Below are positions 34,302 to 43,558 of a DNA stretch of 64,000 bases, one piece after another (position 1 is the first letter of the stretch; each line of letters opens with the position of its first letter). The stretch is from assembly GCA_021732605.1 (NCBI GenBank), contig JAKFUS010000022.1, positions 43,788 to 107,787 of the forward strand, given 5' to 3'. A program made the translations under genes and the position numbers. This DNA comes from Betaproteobacteria bacterium (GTDB taxonomy: Bacteria; Pseudomonadota; Gammaproteobacteria; Burkholderiales; SG8-41). The notes under the pieces were generated by a model. That model saw only the letters and a program-made list of their open reading frames with translations. It was not told the DNA's origin and ran no database searches.

Positions 34302-36608
34302 TTGGCAATTACATTGGGCAAGAACAACAGCGGCGCGGCCGAATTTTCGTCCGTCGGCCGGTCGATTCCCCGCGTCGAAGCGCGGGCCAAGGTCACCGGC
34401 AAAGCGGAGTATGTGCACAACCTGCGCTTGCCCGGCATGTTGTACGGCAAGGTCTATCGCAGCACGGTGGCGCATGCGCGCCTGCACAGCATCGATGTTG
34501 CAGCGGCGCAGGCGATGCCCGGTGTGCATGCCGTGTACACCGCGGCTGACATTATCAAACTGATTCCCGAGCCTTATTACGGCCCGGCTTTCCACGACCA
34601 ACCGATCCTGGCGATCGACAAGGTACATTACGTCGGCGAACCGGTGGCGCTGGTGCTGGCCGCTGATCCGCATGTTGCCGAGGCGGCGGCGCAGTTGATT
34701 GTTGCCGAGTACGAAGAATTGCCGGCGGTATTCGACGAAGTCGAAGCCATGACCTCGAAAGCTGTGGTACACGAGGTTCTGAAGCCGGCGGGCACCTTTC
34801 CCGACCTGAAACACCTCAAAGATAAACGCGACACCAACATCGCGCTCGATTTCCATCTGCGCCGCGGTGACGCGCAGAAGGCCTTTGCAGAGGCCGACTA
34901 TGTGTTTGAACATACCTTCCGCACCCAGCAGGTGCTGCATCTGCCGCTGGAGCCCTTTGTTACGGTGGCCGATCCCACGCCGAACCAATTGGTGATCCAC
35001 ACTGCGTCGCAAAGCCCGTCGTTCGTTCGCATTGAAATCGCGCGCCTGCTCGGCTGGCCGGAAAACAAGGTGCGGGTCAAAGTGCCGTACCTGGGCGGCG
35101 GCTTCGGCGCCAAGCTCTATATCAAGCTCGAAGCGCTGGTGTCGGCTGCGGCGCTGATCGCGGGACGGCCGGTGAAAATTGCGCTGACCATGGAAGAGCA
35201 GTTTTACACGCTGACCAAGCATGCGACGACACTGCGCATCAAGAGCGGCGTCAGCAAGGACGGGAAAATCACCGCCCGCGAGTGCGAGGTGTGGTGGAAT
35301 GGCGGCGCCTACGCCGACATCGGCCCGCGGATCACGCAGAAATCCGGGTTCACTGCGGCGGGACCGTACGACATCGACCATGTCAGCATCGACTCCTATG
35401 CGCTGTACACCAATCTGCCGCCGGCCGGTGCGCTGCGCGGTTTCGGTATCCCGCAACTGGTGTGGGCTTACGAAAGCCATACCGACTTGATTGCCAAAGG
35501 ACTGAACATTGATCCGTTGGCGATCCGCCGCAAGAACATCCTGCGCGAGGGCCGGCCGCAGGCCACGGGCACCGTGATGCGCGATGCCGGCATAGCACCG
35601 GTACTGGAGTGCCTGGCGCAACGCATGGCCTGGGAAAAACCCTTCGATCAAGGCTCCGGCACCATCCGCCGCGGCCGCGGCATCGCCATCGGTTTCAAGG
35701 CGAGCATTTCGCCGACGACTTCGGTGGCCATCGTCAACGTCGGCGCCGACGGCAGCTGCATGGTCCATTGCAGCACCGTCGACATGGGGCAGGGCTCGGA
35801 TACTGCCATGGCGCAGATCGTCGCCGAAGCGCTGGGCATCCCGGTGGCCTCTGTGACGCTGGTGCATCCCGATACCGATGTCACGCCCTACGACATGGCG
35901 ACGCTGGGTTCGCGCTCGACTTATCACATGGGCCATGCCGTCAAACTCGCCGCTGAAGATGCGCGCGACAAGCTGCTCGCTCTTGCGCGTGATGTTGGTC
36001 TGTCAGCAGAAACCACGCCGATCCCGGACATTTTTCGCAAAAAATACGGCATGCAGGCCGGCAACATCGTCGGCATCGGCAGTTTCATTCCGCCGTATAC
36101 GCCGCCGGAGCCGGGCACCGGACTGACCCAGGACGCAACGCCGTTCTGGATGATCGGCGCCACCGGCGCCGAGGTTGAAGTCGATACCGAAACCGGCGAA
36201 TTCAAGATCACGCGGCTGGTGAACCTGGTCGATGTCGGCCGCCCGGTGAATCCGGCGATTGTTGAAACGCAGATTTCCGGCGCGACCATCATGCAGCTCG
36301 GCTTCACGCTGTCCGAGCGCATGGATTTCGACGCGGGGCAGGTGACCAATGCATCGCTCGCCGATTACAAGATTCCCGGCATCCGCGACATACCGGCAGT
36401 CATGGAAAACGAAGCTGTCGACATGGTGCAGAAATCCGGGCCGTTCGGCGCCAAGGGTGTCGGCGAGAGCGGCACCTTTGGCGTGTCTCCGGCGATCGCC
36501 AGCGCGATCGATGATGCGGTCGGTGTGCGGCTGACCAGTTTGCCGCTGACTGCGGAAGCGGTTTATCGAGGGTTGCGCGCGAATGCGGGCAAGCCGCTGA
36601 AAGGTTGA
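34302..36608 (+). CDS. Molybdenum hydroxylase molybdopterin-binding (L) subunit, xanthine dehydrogenase family
   Basis: The protein has 768 residues, starting at a TTG with AGGAG eight bases upstream. Molybdopterin contacts are GGGFGAKLYIK, GALRGFG, QGSDTAMAQ, and the catalytic Glu lies in KGVGESGTFG near the C-terminus. The active-site loop reads GALRGFG rather than the AYRCSFR of true CO dehydrogenase, so it is not a CO oxidiser; it more likely hydroxylates or dehydroxylates an aromatic or heteroaromatic ring. Its TGA is followed after two bases by the ATG of the iron-sulphur subunit. Confidence 0.92.
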   Translation: MAITLGKNNSGAAEFSSVGRSIPRVEARAKVTGKAEYVHNLRLPGMLYGKVYRSTVAHARLHSIDVAAAQAMPGVHAVYTAADIIKLIPEPYYGPAFHDQPILAIDKVHYVGEPVALVLAADPHVAEAAAQLIVAEYEELPAVFDEVEAMTSKAVVHEVLKPAGTFPDLKHLKDKRDTNIALDFHLRRGDAQKAFAEADYVFEHTFRTQQVLHLPLEPFVTVADPTPNQLVIHTASQSPSFVRIEIARLLGWPENKVRVKVPYLGGGFGAKLYIKLEALVSAAALIAGRPVKIALTMEEQFYTLTKHATTLRIKSGVSKDGKITARECEVWWNGGAYADIGPRITQKSGFTAAGPYDIDHVSIDSYALYTNLPPAGALRGFGIPQLVWAYESHTDLIAKGLNIDPLAIRRKNILREGRPQATGTVMRDAGIAPVLECLAQRMAWEKPFDQGSGTIRRGRGIAIGFKASISPTTSVAIVNVGADGSCMVHCSTVDMGQGSDTAMAQIVAEALGIPVASVTLVHPDTDVTPYDMATLGSRSTYHMGHAVKLAAEDARDKLLALARDVGLSAETTPIPDIFRKKYGMQAGNIVGIGSFIPPYTPPEPGTGLTQDATPFWMIGATGAEVEVDTETGEFKITRLVNLVDVGRPVNPAIVETQISGATIMQLGFTLSERMDFDAGQVTNASLADYKIPGIRDIPAVMENEAVDMVQKSGPFGAKGVGESGTFGVSPAIASAIDDAVGVRLTSLPLTAEAVYRGLRANAGKPLKG

Positions 36609-36610
36609 GC

Positions 36611-37087
36611 ATGACAACAACACACAAAAATATTTCCTTTCAGTTGAACGGCCGTCCGGTCACGGTGCATGCCGGCAACCATCAGAACCTGGTCGAGTTG
36701 CTGCAGGGACAGGGCCTCTACGGCGCGCGCGAGAGTTGCGGGCAGGGCTTGTGCGGCTGCTGCACGGTGGTGGTCAATGGCACGGCAGTATCGGGTTGTC
36801 TGACCATGGCGACGTTGGTCGATGGTGCCGATGTTCGTACGATCGAAGATGCTCAGGCCGACGGCCAGCTCGATGCCGTGCAGCAAGCCTTCATCGACGC
36901 TGGCGCCTTCCAGTGCGGCTTCTGCACCCCCGGCTTTATCCTGATGACGCGGCAACTGCTGGATGCGCATCCGAATCCGACCGAGGATGAAATCCGTCAT
37001 TACCTGGCGGGCAACCTGTGCCGCTGTGCGGCTTATACTGAAATCATCAAGGCCGTGCGGCTGGCGGCGAAAAAACGCAAGGGCTGA
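36611..37087 (+). CDS. Molybdenum hydroxylase 2Fe-2S (S) subunit
   Basis: The protein has 158 residues. The plant-type 2Fe-2S cluster binds Cys43, Cys48, Cys51 and Cys63 (ESCGQGLCGCC), and the second cluster uses QCGFC and LCRC in the C-terminal helical domain. It relays electrons from molybdopterin to FAD. A TTG at 36605 overlapping the previous stop is an alternative start, but AAAGG suits the ATG at 36611. Confidence 0.93.
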   Translation: MTTTHKNISFQLNGRPVTVHAGNHQNLVELLQGQGLYGARESCGQGLCGCCTVVVNGTAVSGCLTMATLVDGADVRTIEDAQADGQLDAVQQAFIDAGAFQCGFCTPGFILMTRQLLDAHPNPTEDEIRHYLAGNLCRCAAYTEIIKAVRLAAKKRKG

Positions 37088-37089
37088 TT

Positions 37090-38541
37090 ATGAAACGTCC
37101 TGCCGGCAATCCCCTCGATCTGCGCGCCTGGCTGGACACCGCCCGTTCGCTGGGTGAATTAAAGGACGTGCGCGGCGCTGACGCCAAGCTGGAACTCGGC
37201 GCGATCAGTGAACTCAACGTCAAGATTGAAGGCGCGCCGGCGCTGCTCTTTGACGATATCCAGGGTTACCCCAAGGGCTTCCGCGTGGTCACCTGCACCA
37301 CGGCCAGTCCGGCGCGGCTGTCCTCCATCCTGCGCCTGCCGGTGGAGCGCAATCATCACGGCCTGGTGCAGAAGCTGCGCGGGCTGCCCAAGGGTTGGCA
37401 GGCGGAAGCGGCGAAATATGAACCGGTGGTGGTCGAGACCGGTCCGGTGCTGGAGAACATCCAGTCGGGCAAGGACGTCAATATCAACATTTTCCCGTCG
37501 CCGCTGTGGCATGAAAAAGACGGCGGGCCGTATATTGGCACCGGCTGCTGCGTGGTGACCAAGGATTTCGATTCCGACTGGGTCAACGTCGGCACCTACC
37601 GCGTGATGGCGCATGACAAAAACCATGTCGGTCTGGACATGATTCCCGGCAAACACGGCGCGATTCAGTACGACAAGTACATGCAAGCCGGCAAGCCGTT
37701 CCCGGTGGCCATCGTCATTGGCTGCGATCCGCTGGGTTTTCTGATCTCCGGCATCGAAGTGCCGTTCGGCATGTGCGAATACAACTACATCGGCGCCATC
37801 CTCGGCGAACCGGTGGCGGTGGTGCACGGTGAACTGACCGGGTTGCCGATACCGGCGGGTGCTGAAATCGTGCTCGAGGGTTACTGCCATCCCGGTGACG
37901 TCAAGATCGAAGGTCCATTCGGCGAGTTCCACGGCTATTACCCGGGCAAGGAAGGCACCGCACCGGTAGTGACCATTGAACGCGTGTATTACCGCAATGA
38001 TCCGATCATCGTCGGCAGCCCGCCGGCCAAGCCGCCGAATGATTATTCCTACTCCAAGGCAGTGATGCGTTCGGCGCTGCTGTTTGATGCGCTGATCGCC
38101 GCGGGCGTGCCGGACGTGGTTAGCGTGTGGGCGCATGAAATCGGCGGCGCGCGCATGTTCAATGTGGTGGCGATCAAGCAGCGTTATGCCGGTCACGCGC
38201 GCCAGGCCGGTCACATTCTCAACCAGTGCGGCGTCGGCGCTTATATGTCGCGCTACACCGTGGTGGTCGATGAGGACATTGATCCATCGAACCTGCAGGA
38301 AGTGATGTGGGCGGTGGCGACGCGCACCGATCCCGAGATCGACATCGACATCATCAAGCGCGGCATGGGTTCAAAAAACGATCCGATGTTCGTCGCTTAC
38401 CGCTACAACGCGCCGTACAACTCCAAAGCCATCATCGACGCCTGCCGGCCGTACGACCACCTGCACGAATTCCCGGCGGTGGCCGAAGCCAGCAAGGAAC
38501 TGCAGGAAAAAGTAAAAGCCAAGTGGACAGACCTGTTCTGA
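37090..38541 (+). CDS. UbiD-family prenylated-FMN-dependent decarboxylase
   Basis: The protein has 483 residues, the usual length of UbiD enzymes. Recognisable parts are SPLWHEKDGGPYIGTGCCVVTKD, GTYRVM, the cofactor/catalytic EGPFGEFHGYY and SPPAKPPNDYSYS, and the C-terminal helix. UbiD enzymes reversibly decarboxylate aromatic or alpha,beta-unsaturated acids with prenylated FMN; no ubiX is in the window. It begins two bases after the iron-sulphur subunit, so one transcript probably encodes a hydroxylase and a decarboxylase acting on one aromatic acid, with a Bug receptor downstream. Confidence 0.9.
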   Translation: MKRPAGNPLDLRAWLDTARSLGELKDVRGADAKLELGAISELNVKIEGAPALLFDDIQGYPKGFRVVTCTTASPARLSSILRLPVERNHHGLVQKLRGLPKGWQAEAAKYEPVVVETGPVLENIQSGKDVNINIFPSPLWHEKDGGPYIGTGCCVVTKDFDSDWVNVGTYRVMAHDKNHVGLDMIPGKHGAIQYDKYMQAGKPFPVAIVIGCDPLGFLISGIEVPFGMCEYNYIGAILGEPVAVVHGELTGLPIPAGAEIVLEGYCHPGDVKIEGPFGEFHGYYPGKEGTAPVVTIERVYYRNDPIIVGSPPAKPPNDYSYSKAVMRSALLFDALIAAGVPDVVSVWAHEIGGARMFNVVAIKQRYAGHARQAGHILNQCGVGAYMSRYTVVVDEDIDPSNLQEVMWAVATRTDPEIDIDIIKRGMGSKNDPMFVAYRYNAPYNSKAIIDACRPYDHLHEFPAVAEASKELQEKVKAKWTDLF

Positions 38542-38567
38542 TAAAAATGTTTAATGGAGGAAGCACC

Positions 38568-39530
38568 ATGACCCGATTTACCGCGCTGCTGGCCGCAGCC
38601 GCATTCGCCACGGCAGCCCATGCCGCCGACTACCCGAGCAAACCGATCCGCGTGCTGGTGCCGTTCGCGCCCGGCGGTGTCGTCGACACCTCGGCGCGCA
38701 TCCTGACCAACAAGATTGCCGAGGAAAAGGGCTGGCAGTTCGTCGTCGACAACCGGCCCGGCGCCAACGGTTTTCTCGCTACCGGCACCACCGCCCGCGC
38801 CACTGCCGACGGCTACACGCTGCTCGCCGCGCACACCGGTGAGATGTCGGTGAACCCTGTCCTGTTCAAGACCATGCCCTATGACGTCGAGCGCGATTTC
38901 ACGCCGATCATCATGGTCAGCGACGCGCCGATGCTGGTGGTGGTCAATGCCGCTTCGCCGTTCAACACGCTGAAGGACCTGATTGCCGGCGCAAAAGCCA
39001 AGCCGGGCCAGCTGACCTTCGGTTCGCCCGGCACCGGCTCGGTCAACCACATGGCCACCGAATGGCTGATCAATGCCGCGGGTGCGAAAGCGCTGCATGT
39101 GCCGTACAAGGGTGGTGCGCCGGCGGTGACGGCCGTCGCTGCCAACGAAGTGGTGTTCACTGTCGCGGGACTGCCCGGCGTGTTGCCGCACTTGATGGCG
39201 AAGCGGGTGAAAGTGCTGGGCGTGACCACGGCGAAACGTTCGCCGCAGGTGCCCGATTACATGTCGGCGCAGGAAGCCGGCATTCCCGGCGTCGACGCGT
39301 CGATCTGGGTCGGGCTGTTTGCACCCAAGGGCACACCGAAGGATGTGGTGGCGAAGATTTACCAGGCCTCCGCCGATGTGCTGAAAAATCCCGACGTTAA
39401 AAAGCGTTATGCCACGGTCGGCGGCGCAGAAACAACAACCATGGGCACGGCGGAATTCACTCTGCGCATCCGCAGCGAACTGGAGCGCTACAAAAAAGTC
39501 GGTGCACAGATCGGCATCGAGCAGCAGTAA
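38568..39530 (+). CDS. Bug/TctC-family periplasmic solute receptor
   Basis: The protein has 320 residues with a signal peptide ending in AAHAAD. Hallmarks: DYPSKPIRVLVPFAPGGVVD, DNRPGANGFL, TADGYTL, VPYKGGAPAVTAVAA. GGAGG at 38556-38560 sets the ATG. It is the last gene of the Mo-hydroxylase/UbiD operon, so it probably binds the aromatic acid degraded by that pathway. A bidirectional terminator follows. Confidence 0.92.
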   Translation: MTRFTALLAAAAFATAAHAADYPSKPIRVLVPFAPGGVVDTSARILTNKIAEEKGWQFVVDNRPGANGFLATGTTARATADGYTLLAAHTGEMSVNPVLFKTMPYDVERDFTPIIMVSDAPMLVVVNAASPFNTLKDLIAGAKAKPGQLTFGSPGTGSVNHMATEWLINAAGAKALHVPYKGGAPAVTAVAANEVVFTVAGLPGVLPHLMAKRVKVLGVTTAKRSPQVPDYMSAQEAGIPGVDASIWVGLFAPKGTPKDVVAKIYQASADVLKNPDVKKRYATVGGAETTTMGTAEFTLRIRSELERYKKVGAQIGIEQQ

Positions 39531-39551
39531 GCGCGGATCAAGTGTATGTAA

Positions 39552-39580
39552 AAAATGGCCGGGTCATCCCCGGCCATTTT
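39552..39580. terminator. Bidirectional intrinsic terminator
   Basis: AAAATGGCCGGG (39552-39563) and CCCGGCCATTTT (39569-39580) form a 12-bp stem with a TCATC loop, with T-runs on both strands. It ends the catabolic operon and probably also the convergent pirin gene. Confidence 0.9.
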
Positions 39581-39583
39581 ATT

Positions 39584-39607
39584 TAAGTATTTGATTTTAT
39601 TGATAAA
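39584..39607 (+). repeat. AT-rich intergenic motif, copy B
   Basis: TAAGTATTTGATTTTATTGA is the 5' part of this copy. It shares the 18-base core with copies at 9211 (inverted), 41779 and 53344 and lies between convergent genes directly after a terminator. Confidence 0.7.
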
Positions 39608-39645
39608 TTAGTCGGCGGCTGAATGTCCTCCGCTGGCGTAACGCA

Positions 39646-40512
39646 TCAAGCCGCCGGCCTGCCGAGCCTGCCCTGATGAAAATCCACAAACGCCTGGCGG
39701 ATTTCGTCATTGGTATTCATCACAAACGGACCGTGGCCGACGATGGGCTCGTTCAGCGGTTCGCCGCTTAACAACAACACTTTGGCCTCCGTGCTGGCGG
39801 CGATGGTAATGTCACCGGCGCCCAGCTCGAACACCACCACCTCATCGACGCTGGCAGTCTCAGCATCATTGACGAGCACAGTGCCCTGCAGCACCACCAG
39901 TGCCAGGGTATGTCCGTCAGGCGGCGGCAGCACGACTCGACCGCCGGCATTCAGCCGCAGATCCCAGACATTGATCGGCGTGAAGGTGCGCGCAGGTCCC
40001 TGATGGCCCTGATAGTCGCCGGCGACCACGCGCAGCACGCCGGCGTTGCCGTCCAGCGTCACCGCCGGGATGTCGCGATTGAGCAGCGTCTGGTAACCCG
40101 GTAGCGCCATTTTCGAACGCGCTGGCAGGTTGACCCAGAGCTGCGCCATTTCCATGGTGCCGCCGCTGCGCGTGAAATCGGGCGAATGATATTCCTCGTG
40201 CAGGATGCCGGATGCCGCCGTCATCCATTGCACATCACCGGCGCCGATGCGGCCGCCGTTGCCGGCAGAATCGCGGTGCTCCAGTTCACCCTCATAGACG
40301 ATGGTGACGGTTTCAAAGCCGCGATGCGGATGCTCACCGACGCCGCGCTGCTGATCCGTCGGTGTGAATTTTGCCGGCCCGGCATGATCCAGCAGCAGAA
40401 AAGGACTCAGTTCGCGGCCCAGGCCGTCGTACGAAAAGATCGAGCGCACCGGGAAACCGTCGCCCACCCAGTGGGGTTCGCCGGCACGATGGATTTCGCG
40501 GATTGCTCTCAT
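39646..40512 (-). CDS. Pirin-family protein
   Basis: The protein has 288 residues from the ATG at 40512, chosen for GGAG seven bases upstream over 40542. The bicupin metal site shows HPHRGFETVTIVYEG with two His and a Glu, followed by a further His in GELEHRD, as in iron-binding pirins with quercetinase or redox-sensor roles. Sequence runs PGYQTLLNRDIP and VVAGDYQGHQGPA are typical. Function beyond metal binding is uncertain. Confidence 0.9.
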   Translation of the reverse strand: MRAIREIHRAGEPHWVGDGFPVRSIFSYDGLGRELSPFLLLDHAGPAKFTPTDQQRGVGEHPHRGFETVTIVYEGELEHRDSAGNGGRIGAGDVQWMTAASGILHEEYHSPDFTRSGGTMEMAQLWVNLPARSKMALPGYQTLLNRDIPAVTLDGNAGVLRVVAGDYQGHQGPARTFTPINVWDLRLNAGGRVVLPPPDGHTLALVVLQGTVLVNDAETASVDEVVVFELGAGDITIAASTEAKVLLLSGEPLNEPIVGHGPFVMNTNDEIRQAFVDFHQGRLGRPAA

Positions 40513-40602
40513 GCTGTTTCTCCGGGTTGGGTCGGTGGCCATGGCTGCATATGGCGGTTCTGCGCAGGATATTCAAGCCCTGCAGGCAGACTCAGCCAGC
40601 CG

Positions 40603-41709
40603 TCAGCGCGTCAGGTCGTAGATCCGTAAGCCGTCGACGGGTATCAGTGCCTTGGCCCAGTCGGCATGGGCGCAGGTGCGGCGCACATCCTCCAGTCCGG
40701 CCTCCCACAACTGGCGCACCGTGGCACGGGAGAATTCGTAATCCTTGGAATGGGTGGAGTGGCCGAAGCGGCGGTTGATCAGGTGGGCGATGGTGATCTG
40801 CCGTTTGCGGCCGATGCGCTGCTGCAGCATTTTGTAATCCGCATCTTGATGCAGCTCAGGCGGAATTTTTTTCAGCAGGCGATCGAGTGCCTGGCGCATG
40901 TTTTCGAGTTCCTGTCCGCGTTTGGTGTTGAAGCGCGTTTTGCTTGAATACTGGATGTCCTTGGCGCGTTCCTGCACCTGGTCGAGATTTTCCGGGAGTT
41001 CGCCGCGGGCGCTGAACAGATCGACCTGAACGATCAGCGCGCTGATGTCCAGCCCGTCGTCGAGCACGTACCACAGCGGCGAGTTGGACACGATGCCGCC
41101 GTCCCAGTATTGCTTGCCGTCGATGGTGACGGCGGGGAAGCCTGGCGGCAACGAACCGCTGGCGATGATGTGTTCAGCCTTGATTTCTCCGTCGCGGCTG
41201 TCGAAATAGACCGAATTGCCCGTCGCCACCTGCACGGCACCGACGCTGAGCCGCACGCCTTTGCGCTGGTTCAGCAAATCGAAATCGACCAGTTCATTGA
41301 GTGTTTCACGCAGCGGCGAAGTGTCGTACAGGCTGAGCGCGCCGGGTGAGCCGTTGGGCGCGAAAATGGGCGGTGGCAGGCGCGGCGAGAAAAAACCGGG
41401 TACGCCGAACATGGCCGCGGCCAGCGAACTGAAGCGGTTCAGTCCGACGCGCAACGGATCGAATTGCGCGAGCCCGCCGGTCAGCGGGATGCCGGATGAC
41501 ACAAGGTCCCAGAATTCACGCAGGCGCTTGAGCCTGCGCTCCGGTGGATTGCCGGCAATCAGCGCGCCGTTGATCGCACCGATCGACACTCCGGTGACCC
41601 AGTCCGGCGCGATGCCGCGTTCCGTCATGCCTTCGTAAACACCGGCCTGGTAGGCGCCCAGCGCGCCGCCGCCCTGCAGTACCAGCACTGTGTGATCGTG
41701 TCGCTTCAT
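40603..41709 (-). CDS. Patatin-like phospholipase (DUF3734-type)
   Basis: About 368 residues. The patatin signatures are GGGALGAYQAG (oxyanion loop) at 13-23, nucleophile Ser42 in GVSIG, and catalytic Asp203 in YWDGG. The C-terminal part has the RGQELENMRQAL and RKRQITIAHLINRR pattern of DUF3734-bearing patatins found beside 3-hydroxybutyrate metabolism in many proteobacteria, though none is near here. Probably cytoplasmic lipid acyl hydrolase. The start at 41709 has a GGGACAG site. Confidence 0.9.
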   Translation of the reverse strand: MKRHDHTVLVLQGGGALGAYQAGVYEGMTERGIAPDWVTGVSIGAINGALIAGNPPERRLKRLREFWDLVSSGIPLTGGLAQFDPLRVGLNRFSSLAAAMFGVPGFFSPRLPPPIFAPNGSPGALSLYDTSPLRETLNELVDFDLLNQRKGVRLSVGAVQVATGNSVYFDSRDGEIKAEHIIASGSLPPGFPAVTIDGKQYWDGGIVSNSPLWYVLDDGLDISALIVQVDLFSARGELPENLDQVQERAKDIQYSSKTRFNTKRGQELENMRQALDRLLKKIPPELHQDADYKMLQQRIGRKRQITIAHLINRRFGHSTHSKDYEFSRATVRQLWEAGLEDVRRTCAHADWAKALIPVDGLRIYDLTR

Positions 41710-41778
41710 GTTCTGTCCCGTTGATGGCATGGATGAATATCGTTGGAGTTATATCCTACAGCGCTCTTGACGATTGTT

Positions 41779-41804
41779 TAAGTATCTGATTTTTTTGATA
41801 ATCT
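41779..41804 (+). repeat. AT-rich intergenic motif, copy C
   Basis: TAAGTATCTGATTTTTTTGA starts this copy, with one T replacing A near the end of the 18-base core. It lies between a minus-strand and a plus-strand gene (divergent), the only one of four copies not in a convergent gap. Confidence 0.6.
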
Positions 41805-41917
41805 TCGTGGGTTCCTATGCGCCACTGGCAGGGCGGCGAACTCTGGTGCCGGTGAATGGGTACATAATCGCTATCTCAATCCGTACTCCGAAAAATTTTT
41901 CTTTACAGGAATTCCAC

Positions 41918-42424
41918 ATGACCATTTCCATGTACCAAGTGAGCGTCCCGCGTTTCGTCAACATCCTGACCAACCTGTCCGCCATTCTCGACAAGGCGCA
42001 GGCCCACGTCGATGCGACCAAAATTGATGCCACGGCGTTGACCACTTATCGCTTGTTCCCCGACATGTTTGCGATGGCGCGCCAGGTGCAGATCGCCTGT
42101 GATACCGCCAAGGGTGCAGTGGCGCGGCTGGCCGGGGTGGACATCCCCGTCAACGAAGACACCGAGCAGACATTGGCCGAACTGAAAAAAAGGATCGCTA
42201 CGACCATCGCCTTTGTGCAGTCGATCCAGCCCGAACAGATTGATGGCAGCGAAGACAACGAGATTACGCTTCGGCGCGGCGAAAAAAGCACCACCTACAA
42301 GGGCATGCAATTCCTGCTCGGCCACGCGCTGCCGAATTTTTATTTTCATGTCGCGACGGCTTATAACATCCTGCGCCACAACGGGGTGCCGGTCGGCAAG
42401 CGCGACTACCTCGGTAATCCGTAA
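41918..42424 (+). CDS. DUF1993-family protein
   Basis: The protein has 168 residues. The family pattern is complete: MTISMYQVSVPRFVNILTNLSAILDKA at the start, RLFPDMFAMARQVQIACDTAKGA, and the end LPNFYFHVATAYNILRHNGVPVGKRDYLG. It resembles DinB-like four-helix bundles. The biochemical role is unknown; a possible link to thiol or metal chemistry is speculation. AGGA sets the ATG at 41918; the frame open upstream is not coding. Confidence 0.85.
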   Translation: MTISMYQVSVPRFVNILTNLSAILDKAQAHVDATKIDATALTTYRLFPDMFAMARQVQIACDTAKGAVARLAGVDIPVNEDTEQTLAELKKRIATTIAFVQSIQPEQIDGSEDNEITLRRGEKSTTYKGMQFLLGHALPNFYFHVATAYNILRHNGVPVGKRDYLGNP

Positions 42425-42473
42425 TAAATACTTTAAAAATCAATAACTTATAAATTTATATTGGAGGGGCGTG

Positions 42474-43430
42474 ATGCATAAACTGATTACTGCTGCGCTG
42501 GTCGCGACGCTGGGTTGCAGCGGATTTGCAGTTGCGCAGGAGAAGTATCCGAACAAGCCCATCCGCATGATCGTGGGCTACGCTCCCGGCGGCGGCAGCG
42601 ACATCATGGGCCGATTGATCGCGCCGCAAATCACCGAGGCGCTGGGCCAGCAGGTCATTGTCGAGAACCGCGCCGGCCAGGCACAGAACATCGCTGCCGA
42701 ATTCATCATCCGGCAGCCGGCCGACGGCTACACGCTGTTCTTGAGTTCAGCAGCGCTGGGCGTCAATGCCAGCCTCTATCCCAAGCTCAATTACGACCCG
42801 GTGAAGGACTTCGTGCCGATCGCCGTGTTCGCGACCAGCGCCAACCTGCTGGTTACGCATCCGTCGCTGCCGGCGAAGACCGTCAAGGAATTCATCGCGG
42901 TCATCAGGAAAAATCCGGGCAAGATGAATTTTTCCTCGTCGGGCAGCGGCAGCACCCAGCACCTGTCGGGTGAAATGCTGAAGCTGATGATCAGCGGTGA
43001 CTTCACGCACATCCCCTACAAGGGTACCGGCCCGTCGCTGACGGCGCTGATCAGTGGCGAGGTGGAGTTTTCTTTCAGCAACATTCCTGCGGCGCAGCCG
43101 ATGCTGAACCGGATGCGCGTGCTGGGCATTACCAGCGAAAAACGCTCGCCGCTGATGCCCGAGGTGCCGACCATGGCTGAAGGCGGCCTGCCGGGCTTCA
43201 TCACCCAGACCTGGTACGGCGTGCTGTCGCCGCGCGGCACGCCGCAGTCGGTGATCACCACGCTGAACAATGTCATCGTCAAAGCCGTGCAGCGCGAGGA
43301 TTTCCGCACCAAGCTGGCACAGATGGGTGCGGATCCGATTGCCGAGTCGCCGGAGTATTTCCGCAAGATGCTGGCGGAAGAGATCGAGCGCTGGGGCAAG
43401 GTGGTCAAGGCTTCGGGGATCAAGCCTTGA
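42474..43430 (+). CDS. Bug/TctC-family periplasmic solute receptor
   Basis: The protein has 318 residues with a signal peptide ending near AVAQE. Hallmarks: KYPNKPIRMIVGYAPGGGSD, ENRAGQAQNIA, PADGYTL, IPYKGTGPSLTALISG. GGAGGGG lies four bases before the ATG at 42474 (a GTG at 42471 is too close). The gene stands alone, with different-looking DNA starting just after it. Confidence 0.92.
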   Translation: MHKLITAALVATLGCSGFAVAQEKYPNKPIRMIVGYAPGGGSDIMGRLIAPQITEALGQQVIVENRAGQAQNIAAEFIIRQPADGYTLFLSSAALGVNASLYPKLNYDPVKDFVPIAVFATSANLLVTHPSLPAKTVKEFIAVIRKNPGKMNFSSSGSGSTQHLSGEMLKLMISGDFTHIPYKGTGPSLTALISGEVEFSFSNIPAAQPMLNRMRVLGITSEKRSPLMPEVPTMAEGGLPGFITQTWYGVLSPRGTPQSVITTLNNVIVKAVQREDFRTKLAQMGADPIAESPEYFRKMLAEEIERWGKVVKASGIKP

Positions 43431-43558
43431 GTATAAAAGTTGCGCTGAACTTGGGCTGAGTGTAAGAAGCGCTCGTAATAATTGATATTTCTATCAGCAA
43501 TTACGGCACGTAGGCTTTGCAGTGAATAATTTCAACGGTTTTCACGTTATATCTCACG

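Noticed and set aside
34287..35936. A 549-codon minus-strand frame opposite the molybdopterin subunit gene
   Set aside because: Same reasoning: no domain, while the plus-strand protein is complete with cofactor motifs.
34302..36608. True aerobic CO dehydrogenase large subunit
   Set aside because: The AYRCSFR active-site loop with the copper-binding Cys is absent; GALRGFG is found instead.
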